DNA of 64,000 nucleotides from assembly GCF_024643205.1 (NCBI RefSeq), contig NZ_JAMKQJ010000013.1, forward strand, positions 1-64,000, read 5' to 3'. The stretch's first letter is position 1. Each line of letters starts with the position of its first letter. Positions 45,471-54,213 of the stretch are shown here, piece after piece. Position numbers and translations under genes: made by a program. The notes below the pieces were generated by a model, which did no database searches, was not told where the DNA came from, and saw nothing but the letters and a program-made list of their open reading frames with translations. Source of the DNA: Parapedobacter tibetensis (GTDB lineage: Bacteria; Bacteroidota; Bacteroidia; Sphingobacteriales; Sphingobacteriaceae).

Positions 45471-45890
45471 AATTTGTCAATTGGTTATGATTTATAATAG
45501 CTCTCAGTCAAACAAACGTTGGCATTTTAGAAAACGAATGTGGATTTAAGTTTAAGGAAACTAGATACATCTGCATACCCAGATTCCGGCAATTTAAGTC
45601 ATTGGTCAATCCTTCTTAAGGATTATCATCCAAACAAGTTCTTACGACATGATTAGTTGCAAAAAGTGGAGTGATCTATAAAAGTTGGTCGTTTCATTTA
45701 AATTATGTAATTGGTCATTAAATTGGTTTATGCTGTCAAAATTAGAAAAGGTAAATCCCATTGGCATCCTGATGCATCCTGCTGCCAAAGGAGGCTAGCT
45801 TAAAAAAAGCCGCCTAGCTATTCATTAAGGCTGATTTTAACTATAGGTTAAACTACGCAATCGTTTCCGGTCGCAGGTCTTACGGAGCAA
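45471..45890 (-). promoter_or_regulatory. 420-bp gene-free region, promoter of the FAS1-SusC-SusD operon
   Basis: No open frame of note occurs here. The region is A/T-rich in its left part. It holds an operator-like site (45511-45524), a 7-bp-arm dyad AATCCTT-CTT-AAGGATT at 45608-45624, and several ATTGGT motifs, including two close together near 45710-45725. Near 45790-45815 a bulged GC stem with a T-rich loop (read on the minus strand) may help end the upstream GH105/CE12 operon. No convincing TAnnTTTG promoter was found by eye. Confidence 0.5.
45511..45524 (-). promoter_or_regulatory. Candidate LacI-type operator upstream of the FAS1 gene
   Basis: Minus-strand sequence TGCCAACGTTTGTT lies 40-53 nt before ATG 45470. 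It shares 10 of 14 bases, including AACGTTT, with the site at 61719-61732 upstream of PL11, at nearly the same distance from the start codon. Function is inferred. Confidence 0.4.
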
Positions 45891-46991
45891 TTATTCATCG
45901 CATTTGAAGACAAATGCGCTCGAAGTCCTATATTTTCCCCCTTGAGCTGCACAAAAAAGCCAAGCTGGTTTTTTGTTCTCCAGCAATAGCATGGGCCGTT
46001 CCAATCGTCCATAGCGTTTTAAATGAGCAGGTGCAGGAGGTTCATCCACATAAGCTGATAGTGATTTATAGGCTATTTGGGGTTCAGACCAATTAATCCC
46101 ATTGGGAGAAGACATGATAATGCCCACATCATGATTGAATACCCCCATATCTCGCGCTATCATATAAAAGACACCACCTTCCCGCCATACAAAGGCATCT
46201 TCAAACTGCCTATTATCGCCTTTGCTTGAAAAATCAATTACCGGATTGTGTTCATATTTATGATAGGGGCCATCAGCGGAATTGCTGAAAGCAACGCCGT
46301 ATTTGCGATTGCCGCGGATGGCAGGGTCTGTGTAATGCTCGTATTCATAGGTGTTCCAGGATTTATAATAAAGGGAAAATGTTCCATCTTCGTTTTCGAC
46401 AAAAGCGGGATTGGTGGTGCAATGGTCGTCCCAAGCACCTTCAGCCCCAACATCCAACAAGGGTATGTCTTTTCGCTTCCATGGACCGTATAGCGAATCG
46501 GCAGTAGCTAGGCCTATCCTTTTGGTATTGGTTTTTCCATTGGCATTGCCCATGTAGAAAAGGAAATACTGGTCTCCCACCCGCTTAATGAGCGGATTAT
46601 GACAGGTGGTTGCATCCCAATAACCGGCACCCCTAGGTGTCAAGACCGGCCCAACTAATTGGAAGGTGCTCATGGGATTATCCGCCACTGCATGTGCAAT
46701 TTCGCAACCATTTATCCAGCCACTCATACCCCGCTTTGCATCCCATCGGGAAAAAAATACATGCGTCTTCCCATCGTCACCGATAATCGGACTATTGCAC
46801 CATACGTAATATCCTTCCATTTCGAGGGCGCGACCTACGGGCACTAGCTTACGGCTAAAATCTGATTCAGGTAAATGCTCCTCCATACCTCTCCTAGATG
46901 TAGCAGCCCCTAAGGGCAGCCCCACGGCCATCATGGACAAGCCAGCAATGAACTGCCGTCTATCGATACCCCTATACTTAGTCGGTTCCAT
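45891..46991 (-). CDS. Tat-exported GH43-like five-bladed beta-propeller glycosidase
   Basis: A 366-residue protein. ATG 46991 overlaps the preceding GH105 stop by one base (TGATG). The N-terminus has a twin-arginine signal (GIDRRQFIAGLSMMAVG). The body shows the furanosidase-type propeller pattern: YVWCNSPIIGDDGKTHVFFS, GYWDATTCHNPLIKRVGDQY, WDDHCTTNPAFVENEDGTFS and FEDAFVWREGGVFYMIARD, each blade bearing an acidic or NP-type motif. This resembles GH43/GH117-type proteins, but the family number cannot be fixed by eye. Probable acidic active-site residues lie in the D/E of these motifs. It is the last gene of an operon with two GH105 and a CE12 enzyme, so removal of an arabinose or galactose decoration, or of a terminal sugar from rhamnogalacturonan oligosaccharides, is a reasonable guess. 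It would fold in the cytoplasm and act in the periplasm. Confidence 0.75.
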   Translation of the reverse strand: MEPTKYRGIDRRQFIAGLSMMAVGLPLGAATSRRGMEEHLPESDFSRKLVPVGRALEMEGYYVWCNSPIIGDDGKTHVFFSRWDAKRGMSGWINGCEIAHAVADNPMSTFQLVGPVLTPRGAGYWDATTCHNPLIKRVGDQYFLFYMGNANGKTNTKRIGLATADSLYGPWKRKDIPLLDVGAEGAWDDHCTTNPAFVENEDGTFSLYYKSWNTYEYEHYTDPAIRGNRKYGVAFSNSADGPYHKYEHNPVIDFSSKGDNRQFEDAFVWREGGVFYMIARDMGVFNHDVGIIMSSPNGINWSEPQIAYKSLSAYVDEPPAPAHLKRYGRLERPMLLLENKKPAWLFCAAQGGKYRTSSAFVFKCDE

Positions 46992-48241
46992 CACTTGTCT
47001 TTCTCCGCTAGTTTCCTTTTCAATTTGACAATTTCTATTCCCGCATCAATCACCGAACCCACTCCGTGTTTTTCATTTGGACGGGCGGGGCGGGTGTAGT
47101 AAAAACGCAAATTATCTGCAATTCCCGTACCTACGCAAATATCGTTCACCTGCCCATCCTCCGTAATGAAATGTTGCTTCATGCCTTCCCACCCTACCAA
47201 GGCCACAGAAGCATAATGCGCATCAAGCCAGCCTTCGTTTACGGCTTTGGCAAACCCCTGTACAAACATGGCTGTGGCCGAAGCTTCCGCATAAGAATCA
47301 GGTTTGTCGATTAACTGATGCCAAAGCCCTTCAGCGTCTTGGTAGCGGGCTAGACCGATCAATTGCTTCTGTAGATTAGCAATGACATCTTGCCGATTTG
47401 GGTGATCTTTGGGTAACTTGTCCAACAAATGCAGCTGAGCCACCACCAACCAGCCATTGCTGCGCCCCCAATGGGCTACACCGTTTTGTTTGTTGGTTGA
47501 ATAGTAACAGTGGTAATAAAGCCCTTTGCCTCCATGCCACAGGTATTTATCAAAATTCAATAGTTGGTTGATCGCATCATCGAAATACCTTCCATTGCCG
47601 GTAAATTGGGCCATCCTTGCCAAAAAGGGCACACTCATGTACAGATCATCCGCCCATAAGGTTTTATCAACCGGGAACGTACGTACCAACGTACCATCGG
47701 ATAACCTGGCTTGGCCATCGCTCAGTCGTTTAATACCATTTTCCAAATATACTTTATATTCCTGGCGGGGTGTATGTTGATACACGTCGAGGATACTTGC
47801 ACTCATAGCACCAAAGTCATCCAATTCCTCCATCGTCCAAAGTTGGCCAAAAGGAAAACGGTGATGAGGGCGGTCATGTTTGAAGATACGTTGAAAATAG
47901 GCGTAATTGTCAAACCCGAAAAGCACATGGTCTTGTGCATACTTGGCATATTTCTCTTCTCCCGTGAAATCATAGAGGTTGAGCATAGCCATGTTGATTA
48001 CACCATTTGTATAATGCCAGGCACCGTATGAGGACTTGAAATCAACTTCCACATCCTTGGGGATATCGGAGGTTTTGGTATAGGTGTTACCGGTTTTGTC
48101 GGCAAAGGCGAATTCCGCTTTGCCTAAAATGTAATCCGCCACTTTTTTAACGATTACTTCATCCTCACTTGGGGTTACTTCTTGGGAATAGGACAAATGC
48201 CATCCCATTACAAGCATCAAGATTAAATAGCACTTATTCAT
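46991..48241 (-). CDS. GH105 unsaturated rhamnogalacturonyl hydrolase
   Basis: A 416-residue exported (alpha/alpha)6-barrel enzyme with signal peptide MNKCYLILMLVMGWHLSYSQ. Family features are WADDLYMSVPFLARMAQFTG near residue 195, with the catalytic aspartate in the DD pair, plus VAHWGRSNGWLVVAQLHLL, GLWHQLIDKPDSYAEASATA and the terminal VCGTG-like segment ICVGTGIADNLRFYYTRP. GH105 (YteR-like) enzymes hydrate the 4,5-unsaturated galacturonate left at the non-reducing end by rhamnogalacturonan lyases and so release it. The lyases PL11 and PL26 encoded nearby make that substrate. It begins 3 nt after CE12 and its stop overlaps the start of the GH43-like gene. Confidence 0.93.
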   Translation of the reverse strand: MNKCYLILMLVMGWHLSYSQEVTPSEDEVIVKKVADYILGKAEFAFADKTGNTYTKTSDIPKDVEVDFKSSYGAWHYTNGVINMAMLNLYDFTGEEKYAKYAQDHVLFGFDNYAYFQRIFKHDRPHHRFPFGQLWTMEELDDFGAMSASILDVYQHTPRQEYKVYLENGIKRLSDGQARLSDGTLVRTFPVDKTLWADDLYMSVPFLARMAQFTGNGRYFDDAINQLLNFDKYLWHGGKGLYYHCYYSTNKQNGVAHWGRSNGWLVVAQLHLLDKLPKDHPNRQDVIANLQKQLIGLARYQDAEGLWHQLIDKPDSYAEASATAMFVQGFAKAVNEGWLDAHYASVALVGWEGMKQHFITEDGQVNDICVGTGIADNLRFYYTRPARPNEKHGVGSVIDAGIEIVKLKRKLAEKDK

Positions 48242-48244
48242 ATA

Positions 48245-49093
48245 TTAGTTTAGTTTCAGGTATTCTTTCAACGGATTTTGAACCAAAGACGCAATGGTCT
48301 CAGCCACGGTTTTTGCATTCATTCTCGCCCCTGTTTCATTGGTATGGGTATGGTCAGCTTCTGTAAAGTATGCCTGCACCTTTGCGGAGCCCATCCCATT
48401 GTATTTTGTAACAATACGTTCATGCAGATCTATGTAATACGCATCCTGTTGTTCAGCTATCTGCTTGGCCCATTGCGGATAACTTTCCGTGCTGGTAGCT
48501 ACCGTGCCTCCCTTCCAATTATTACGCGGTATTGGCGAGCATATGTACACCGTTGCACCTTTGGATTTTGCCTCCTGCACAAAGGCAGCTAGGTACCGGC
48601 CATAGGTATAAACCGTTTCCTGTTGCCGAGTGATGGGATTGTATATTTCCTTGGCTTCTTCGTCGGCACCCATCTGGTCGTACTTATCCGCCGTGCGCTT
48701 ATTTAGGTCTATGAAATGAACTTTCTCTTGCTTGGCTTCATCACCGGTGCCCCGGAGCACCCCCCGGTACCCTGCCCTTGTGGTATCGGGTTCGCTACCC
48801 TCATTATGCCCAAATTGGATGAGCACATAGTCGCCCTTATGCAATAAGGAGCATACTTTTGCCCAACGGCCTTCTTTGATAAAAGTGCGTGTACTGCGTC
48901 CCGCCATGGCGTTGTTATCTACCCGAACACGGGAAGTATCTAAATAATCTGCCAGGTGACTCCCCCACCCCTGTTGCACTTCATGGGTATTGCGCACGGT
49001 AGAGTCACCGATGATGTATACGGTTGGCCGGGGCGGCTGCATGGATAACAACGGGAATATTATACAGGCCCATAAGATATATTTTCTCTTCAT
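48245..49093 (-). CDS. CE12-like SGNH rhamnogalacturonan acetylesterase
   Basis: A 282-residue exported esterase with a short signal peptide (MKRKYILWACIIFPLLS). SGNH motifs: GDST at 29-32 with nucleophile Ser31, AMAGRSTRTF at 62-71 contributing the oxyanion glycine, FGHNEG around 94-99 with the block III asparagine, and the catalytic pair Asp247 and His250 in EADHTHTNETG. These match rhamnogalacturonan acetylesterases (CE12), which remove acetyl groups from galacturonate residues of the rhamnogalacturonan backbone so that lyases and GH105 can act. Its start overlaps the stop of the preceding GH105 by one base, and the next GH105 starts 3 nt downstream. Confidence 0.93.
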   Translation of the reverse strand: MKRKYILWACIIFPLLSMQPPRPTVYIIGDSTVRNTHEVQQGWGSHLADYLDTSRVRVDNNAMAGRSTRTFIKEGRWAKVCSLLHKGDYVLIQFGHNEGSEPDTTRAGYRGVLRGTGDEAKQEKVHFIDLNKRTADKYDQMGADEEAKEIYNPITRQQETVYTYGRYLAAFVQEAKSKGATVYICSPIPRNNWKGGTVATSTESYPQWAKQIAEQQDAYYIDLHERIVTKYNGMGSAKVQAYFTEADHTHTNETGARMNAKTVAETIASLVQNPLKEYLKLN

Positions 49094-50466
49094 CAGTTAT
49101 CCAAAAACTGCACGGAGCTATCGTTGATTTCGTATTTAAATCCGTCTAGCAGGCGATAAATCTCTGCCCCTGCAAGCAAAGCAGGACCATAACCGTGGGC
49201 GGCATACTTATTGACTGGTCGATGGTAGTAGAATGCCGGGTCAAAGCCCATCCCGGTACCCACACAGGTCCCCTCCACTTGTCCTTCTTCATTGACCATC
49301 GTGCTTACCGCATTCCAGGCCTGTAAAGCCATTGGGCCGTAGGCTTTGGCATCCAACCAGCCGTTATTAATGCCATGAGCAATACAGTATGCGTATATGG
49401 CCGTAGCCGATGTTTCCAGGTACGTATCGTTTCGGTCAAGCAATTGATGCCAGAAACCGGTGCCGTGTTGCAATACAGCCAGCCCACCAACGTGTGCCCT
49501 GTACTGCGCCAACAATTTTTCACGGGCAGGATGGTCTTCCGGAAGCACTCGCAGGATTTCGACCTTGGTTAACAAGGCCCAACCATTCGCCCGGGCCCAA
49601 TGAAATACAGGATGGGGCTCCATATCCTGTACCCACCCATGCATATACAGTCCTTTATCTTGCACAAACATCCGATCGGCAAACAACCAAAACTGCCGTA
49701 ATGCTTCATCAAAATAGCGACTTTCGCCAGTCAATTTTCCCATTTGCACGAGCGCAGGAAGGCTCATGTAAAGGTCGTCAAGCCAAAGCGTATTGGGCTG
49801 AGGCCTGTTGCGCGCCAAGGTGCCGTCCGTAAGCCTAAACTCTTTATTAAGAATATAATCCACATAATTGTCAATGATTGGACGTATGTCTTTTTGAATC
49901 ACCCCAGACTGTTGCGTTTTGATGATGGCCGCACACATTGCGCCTGCATCATCGAGGGCCCTTGGATGGGTAACCGAATGTACGGGGCTTCTGAAGTTGG
50001 AGGATGTTGCCTCGAAATTCCGGTATGCCTGTACTACGTCGGCAATAAAATTTACCCGTTTTTGTGTGTACTCCTGATAGCGCTGGTCGCCCGTCGCTTC
50101 CGATGCCAACAACATGGCCCCGTAGGTGACTCCCCACTCATAGCTAATCAGGCGGAAGTTGCCCTGCTCAAAGCGGGTATTGGTATCAATATCAGCTAGA
50201 TTATCCACTGGTGTATTGGTATCGGCATCGACCAACGCCACAGGGGTGGCCTCATCTAAATAGGCATGTACCCGATCGAGCACCACCTTCACGGCGTCCT
50301 TATCTGTTTGTCCATAAAACACTGAGTAATCGGGTTGTAGCAGATGTAGGGGGGTATTCACGTCGTTGGCAGTCTCTTGTTGTTTGCCCGGCTCCTTGCA
50401 GGAATATACCGAAAGAGAAAGTGCCGTATAAAAAAACGCTTTGCTAATTAACTGTATTTTCAACAT
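49093..50466 (-). CDS. GH105 family unsaturated glucuronyl/rhamnogalacturonyl hydrolase (second copy)
   Basis: A 457-residue protein with a probable lipoprotein signal (LSLSVYSC, then KEPGKQQ). The catalytic barrel carries NTLWLDDLYMSLPALVQMGK, FHWARANGWALLTKVEILRV, GFWHQLLDRNDTYLETSATA and GTCVGTGMGFDPAFYYHRPV, all equivalent to segments of the other GH105 here. The central region (THPRALDDAGAMCAAIIKT) resembles GH88/105 members with an N-terminal extension. Two differing GH105 enzymes in one operon suggest different linkages or chain lengths, such as rhamnose-linked against other unsaturated uronides. It is separated from the upstream PL26-like gene by 125 bp without a gene, where a separate promoter is possible. 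Confidence 0.9.
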   Translation of the reverse strand: MLKIQLISKAFFYTALSLSVYSCKEPGKQQETANDVNTPLHLLQPDYSVFYGQTDKDAVKVVLDRVHAYLDEATPVALVDADTNTPVDNLADIDTNTRFEQGNFRLISYEWGVTYGAMLLASEATGDQRYQEYTQKRVNFIADVVQAYRNFEATSSNFRSPVHSVTHPRALDDAGAMCAAIIKTQQSGVIQKDIRPIIDNYVDYILNKEFRLTDGTLARNRPQPNTLWLDDLYMSLPALVQMGKLTGESRYFDEALRQFWLFADRMFVQDKGLYMHGWVQDMEPHPVFHWARANGWALLTKVEILRVLPEDHPAREKLLAQYRAHVGGLAVLQHGTGFWHQLLDRNDTYLETSATAIYAYCIAHGINNGWLDAKAYGPMALQAWNAVSTMVNEEGQVEGTCVGTGMGFDPAFYYHRPVNKYAAHGYGPALLAGAEIYRLLDGFKYEINDSSVQFLDN

Positions 50467-50591
50467 TTTACTATGAATATAACTGGTTTAATATGTCTGC
50501 TAAACTACGAATCTTTCAATTGTCGACCATCATGGTGTATCCTGTTTTTTTCATTAATTGGTGTCCTAAATAGCTGTATCCATAGGAGCCT

Positions 50592-53303
50592 TTAAGGTGA
50601 TCCAATAAAGGCCAAACACTGCATGGCTGCAAGCCCCCATTGGGCTGCCGCGTTGGTGGAGACAGGAGCTTCCATTACGGGAGCGAGGACATCGGGGGGT
50701 ATGACGATATGGGTAGTCGGCATGGCCACGGGCATGCCCGCCCCAGCAGCATAAAATTCAGCCCATGCCCGTTGCCCCAACTCCTTATCTGACAATTTCC
50801 TGGCTGCATACGCGGTGAGCTTACTGTGCCCCTGTGCAAGGTTGAGCTTACCCAATGGTTTACCCAGTTCTTCCTGTTGCAGCGTTTCTGACGCGTTGTA
50901 CAAACGGCAATACTGTAGCCAAGCAGCGCTGAACTCGGGGATATCGAAATTTTCAATCAATTCCGTACAGATTTCTGGAAGGCCAAAAGCGGCACTAAGA
51001 TGTGATACAGAGATCCGCTCCGAATCAGCCCTTGAAAATTCCCCCGTCTCCAAGTCCATAAGCGCAACACCGGTAAAAAAACCACGGGGTTGCGCGGCAA
51101 TGGTACGCATGCTATTTTCCAGCCGAGCCCGCATACGCTTGTCGGCCGTACGTTCCCATTCGGTAAACCACGCCGCAGCAAGAGCTCCCCAATCGGTACC
51201 AAAGCCAATGCTTGCATAGCCTTCCTTATCGGCAGCCCGTTGCCCGATTTTGCGACCCGGCACGATGCGCCTGACGGTTGCTGCGGCATCCAATTGCTCC
51301 CGCATCAAGTCCCCTATTCGTTCATCGGCTGTTAGGTAGTAGTAAAACCGTCGGTTGGCCACAGTGCTAATACGTAGCTGTTTGGCACTGCAACCCCAAT
51401 GTTGCACATTATGTCTGGAGCCCAAGGGACTGAAGGGACCAATATGATGTACATCCACCTCTCCGGTATGCCGAGTCATCGCCTCGGCCATCCGGAACAC
51501 ATCGTATCTCCCTGTCCGTAAGAAATAGTACCATAGCCATAAATCTGTTGATAGCTCGGAATTGTCCCAAGCAAAGCCTCCCACATCATAGCGCCACATA
51601 TGCCGGTCTCGGTCATAGCTATGCATCACGTCTCCGTAATTCCAGAAACCATACCACTTGTGCTGTTCTATTTGTGTCTTATAATACTCAATGTAGAACG
51701 CGAGCTGCTCTTCGATGGCCTGTTCCGTGGCATCTTGTTGATTGACCGGAGAGAACGCCCCTCCAAAAATACCGGTATCGTGATAATACGCTGGTTGACA
51801 AACCAACAAAGGGGGCTCATTGATTTGTGCGGCCAGCGCGGTTAAGTCTGCCGCCGCAGGGGTATGATCCAAGGCCCAAAGTTCCATTTCGCTGGTGCGC
51901 GCCACCCCATGAGGAGTGCCGAAGCCGGGCTCATAATCTTCATAATTGATATCGAGCGCGTCCAGCTGTTTTTGATGTGTATCCTGCCCCATGCCATCAT
52001 GGTAAAAGCGCAGATCCATCGGCTGGGCATCCGGCGCCCAAAGCCATAAGGTTACTTGGGCTTGCTCCGTTTCCGCGTGCCGGATATCCAGTTGTGCCGG
52101 GAAACTCTTCCAGAAATTCCGGATACCAAAAGCAACCCCTCCGGACGGCCCGCCCAAGTAACCTACGCCGGCCGCACGCTGGCCAAAAGCCGACTGCAGC
52201 CAGGCGTGGCCTTTTTTGGTGCGCTTTCTAATTTCAAAACCTTCGGGATTTGGCTGCAATAAGGTGTAGTCGCCAAATGTAGCGATGTAATGTATATTCT
52301 TTTTAACCGAAGGATGGAAATCTTCTTCGGGCGGGGTTGCCTTGCCGGCCACCTGTGCGTCCCGCACCGATTTTCCTGGATCCCTTCGAAGCCCCGTGAG
52401 TCCTTTGACTGCCTCGCCAAATACGCCTTCATCGGCGCCGCAGAAGCGGACATGCCTGTTGTACAGTTCATCGGTCAGTGGCATGGTAAACCGTAACCCC
52501 AATCCGCTGATGAAATCCTGCTGCTCGTCTGCGTCATAGACGATACTATGTACCACACGCATCGATTCCCCAGCGGCATATATATAAAACCGAACAACAA
52601 AAGGCAGCAGTTGCCTGCCTTCTGCTGACTGATGACTGCCTGTAACTTTGATAACGGCACGTATGGGTCCGCGCTGCTCTACCTCCACTTGGGCGATTTC
52701 GCTGATAAAATCCTGCGCGACCATGGGCATTCCTTGCTCCGGATCGGAGCTATTGCGTACATTTAGCACCAATTGGCCCTCCTTGGCCAACACCTTGTTG
52801 CCCCTGCGTATTTCAGCTATCAATGCATCGCCGTTCTTGTTGAACCGGAAAGAAGCTTTACCGGTATCAACAGTAACATGCTGGTCCTCATCAACAACAA
52901 CCAACTGTGGGTCGAGGGCTCGATTAGCGCCCTTAGGTTGTGTGGTCAGCAAAAGTTGGTCGCCGATATATGTTGCTGCAGGCACAGCGTGGGCTGTCCA
53001 TTTCAGCGAACCGTCGGGCCAACGGGCCGTCACCCAACTTTGCAGGGTGACACTTGACAAGTCATTTTCCTGTAAATTCAATTTATCGACATTGAACAAT
53101 TCACCTTGTTGCCAAGGCACTCCCCAGGTCAATCCCATGGGCATCGTGGGCTTATGGTTTCCCATCCATTGCAGGGGTACCCCGCGTCCATTGTCCTTTT
53201 CCGTGGCTAGCCACGGCAGGGAGTGGTATAAAGGAAAAGCGGAAGCAAGTGCGAATGATTGCTTGACAAAGGTTCTTCTATTCAGTCTGTTTTTATCAGC
53301 CAT
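50592..53303 (-). CDS. PL26-like exo-rhamnogalacturonan lyase (PcRGLX/YetA family), Tat signal
   Basis: A 903-residue protein with a twin-arginine signal (LNRRTFVKQSFALASAFP). Family features are the N-terminal sandwich PMGLTWGVPWQQGEL and WVTARWPDGSLKWTAHAVPA, the central domain GPIRAVIKVTGSHQSAEGRQ and MRVVHSIVYDADEQQDFISG, and a C-terminal (alpha/alpha) domain with WYGFWNYGDVMHSYDRDRHM, WDNSELSTDLWLWYYFLRTG and HIGPFSPLGSRHNVQHWG. This layout and length match the exo-rhamnogalacturonan lyase of Penicillium chrysogenum and bacterial YetA-like proteins (CAZy PL26), which remove disaccharide units by beta-elimination. It complements the PL11 enzyme. It is first in an operon with GH105, CE12, GH105 and the GH43-like gene, and diverges from a DUF1961/DUF6250-like gene with only 49 bp between starts. 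Confidence 0.83.
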   Translation of the reverse strand: MADKNRLNRRTFVKQSFALASAFPLYHSLPWLATEKDNGRGVPLQWMGNHKPTMPMGLTWGVPWQQGELFNVDKLNLQENDLSSVTLQSWVTARWPDGSLKWTAHAVPAATYIGDQLLLTTQPKGANRALDPQLVVVDEDQHVTVDTGKASFRFNKNGDALIAEIRRGNKVLAKEGQLVLNVRNSSDPEQGMPMVAQDFISEIAQVEVEQRGPIRAVIKVTGSHQSAEGRQLLPFVVRFYIYAAGESMRVVHSIVYDADEQQDFISGLGLRFTMPLTDELYNRHVRFCGADEGVFGEAVKGLTGLRRDPGKSVRDAQVAGKATPPEEDFHPSVKKNIHYIATFGDYTLLQPNPEGFEIRKRTKKGHAWLQSAFGQRAAGVGYLGGPSGGVAFGIRNFWKSFPAQLDIRHAETEQAQVTLWLWAPDAQPMDLRFYHDGMGQDTHQKQLDALDINYEDYEPGFGTPHGVARTSEMELWALDHTPAAADLTALAAQINEPPLLVCQPAYYHDTGIFGGAFSPVNQQDATEQAIEEQLAFYIEYYKTQIEQHKWYGFWNYGDVMHSYDRDRHMWRYDVGGFAWDNSELSTDLWLWYYFLRTGRYDVFRMAEAMTRHTGEVDVHHIGPFSPLGSRHNVQHWGCSAKQLRISTVANRRFYYYLTADERIGDLMREQLDAAATVRRIVPGRKIGQRAADKEGYASIGFGTDWGALAAAWFTEWERTADKRMRARLENSMRTIAAQPRGFFTGVALMDLETGEFSRADSERISVSHLSAAFGLPEICTELIENFDIPEFSAAWLQYCRLYNASETLQQEELGKPLGKLNLAQGHSKLTAYAARKLSDKELGQRAWAEFYAAGAGMPVAMPTTHIVIPPDVLAPVMEAPVSTNAAAQWGLAAMQCLAFIGSP

Positions 53304-53352
53304 ATTTCAATTCAAATTATTTTTTTATCATTATTTTGTTCATTTTAGCAGC
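53304..53352. promoter_or_regulatory. 49-bp divergent start region
   Basis: The ATG codons of the minus-strand PL26-like gene (53303) and the plus-strand DUF1961/DUF6250-like gene (53353) are only 49 bp apart. The interval is very A/T-rich with a run of seven T. Any promoter elements of the two genes must overlap each other or lie within the opposing coding sequences. Confidence 0.5.
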
Positions 53353-54066
53353 ATGCGTTTATATCATATTATCCCAGCATTGCTATCGATTTCAACGGCC
53401 TTATCGTCGTACCAATCACCCCAGCAGTCGGCACGGGAAACAACAGATTCTCAAGAGACCCGGCAACTCCTGTTCGAAGAGCAATTTGACAAACTGGACA
53501 GCACCAAGTGGGTGATGGAAATCGCACCCGCTCCAGCGTCTTCCGTATACGTAAAGGATGGAAAATTGTGGATGGACACTTATGGTGGGGTAACGGTTTG
53601 GTTAAACCACCAACTGGAAGGGAATATCGAAATCGAGTACGAACGTACGGTGGTACTAGACAGCGGAGCCAATGACCGAGTATCGGACTTAAACCAATTC
53701 TGGATGGCCACCGATCCAAATCGTGATTCATTATTTTCCCGCTCGGGTATATTTGAAGAATATGATTCATTATCACTTTATTATGTGGGTATGGGTGGCA
53801 ATACCAATACCACTACGCGTTTTCGGAAGTACGAAGGCACGGGTGAGAAGCCCTTGCTTTACGAGCGGGATGACCAACTGCTTGAAGCAAACCGTACTTA
53901 TCATATACGTACCGTTGTAAAGGATGGCACCACTTCCTTTTGGGTGGACGGCGAATTGGTATTCAGCCATGAAGACCCCGAACCGCTTACCAAGGGCTAC
54001 TTCGGTTTTCGCTCCACATATTCCCGGCATTCCATCGATGCATTGAAAATCTATCAAATCGAATAA
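53353..54066 (+). CDS. Exported DUF1961/DUF6250-like jelly-roll protein
   Basis: A 237-residue protein and the only plus-strand gene in the pectin region. ATG 53353 is chosen because it opens a signal-like segment (MRLYHIIPALLSISTALSSY); the frame is open further upstream only because it runs antisense to PL26. The body (LLFEEQFDKLDSTKWVMEIA, VYVKDGKLWMDTYGGVTVWL, IEIEYERTVVLDSG, then TSFWVDGELVFSHEDPEPLT, GYFGFRSTYSRHSIDALKIY) is a concanavalin-like sandwich. It is similar to small Bacteroidetes proteins annotated as DUF1961 or DUF6250 that are often found beside rhamnogalacturonan or other polysaccharide lyase genes. It may bind or trim the substrate; no active-site assignment is possible here. 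It converges on a SusD gene, with 147 bp between stops. Confidence 0.75.
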   Translation: MRLYHIIPALLSISTALSSYQSPQQSARETTDSQETRQLLFEEQFDKLDSTKWVMEIAPAPASSVYVKDGKLWMDTYGGVTVWLNHQLEGNIEIEYERTVVLDSGANDRVSDLNQFWMATDPNRDSLFSRSGIFEEYDSLSLYYVGMGGNTNTTTRFRKYEGTGEKPLLYERDDQLLEANRTYHIRTVVKDGTTSFWVDGELVFSHEDPEPLTKGYFGFRSTYSRHSIDALKIYQIE

Positions 54067-54213
54067 ATATGTGGTGTGATCTAATAATTCCCGCAGCGGA
54101 TCCGCATCCCACCATACTATAAAATTGGAGGGGTTTGGTGTTTCCAAATAGATTTCCTCTCGGGTATACAGGGGTATCCTCCGTGCCTTAATCCAAAAGA
54201 GCCCCCATATCCA
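54067..54213. other. Convergent intergenic stretch
   Basis: 147 bp between the stops of the DUF1961/DUF6250-like gene (plus) and SusD (minus). A 10-bp palindrome GCGGATCCGC lies at 54096-54105. No hairpin with a convincing T-run was seen on either strand. Confidence 0.4.

Noticed and set aside
49744..50199. 151-codon plus-strand frame in the second GH105
   Set aside because: It lies entirely antisense to conserved GH105 sequence; no domain or start context supports it.
45840..50515. TAAACTACG(C)AATC-like strings near 45846 and 50503 as a shared regulatory motif
   Set aside because: One lies downstream of a gene and the other upstream of one, the match is short, and no symmetry or spacing supports function.
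52648..53352. Long 5' extension of the plus-strand DUF1961/DUF6250-like gene
   Set aside because: It runs fully antisense to the conserved N-terminal half of the PL26-like gene. The true protein starts with a signal-like segment at 53353.
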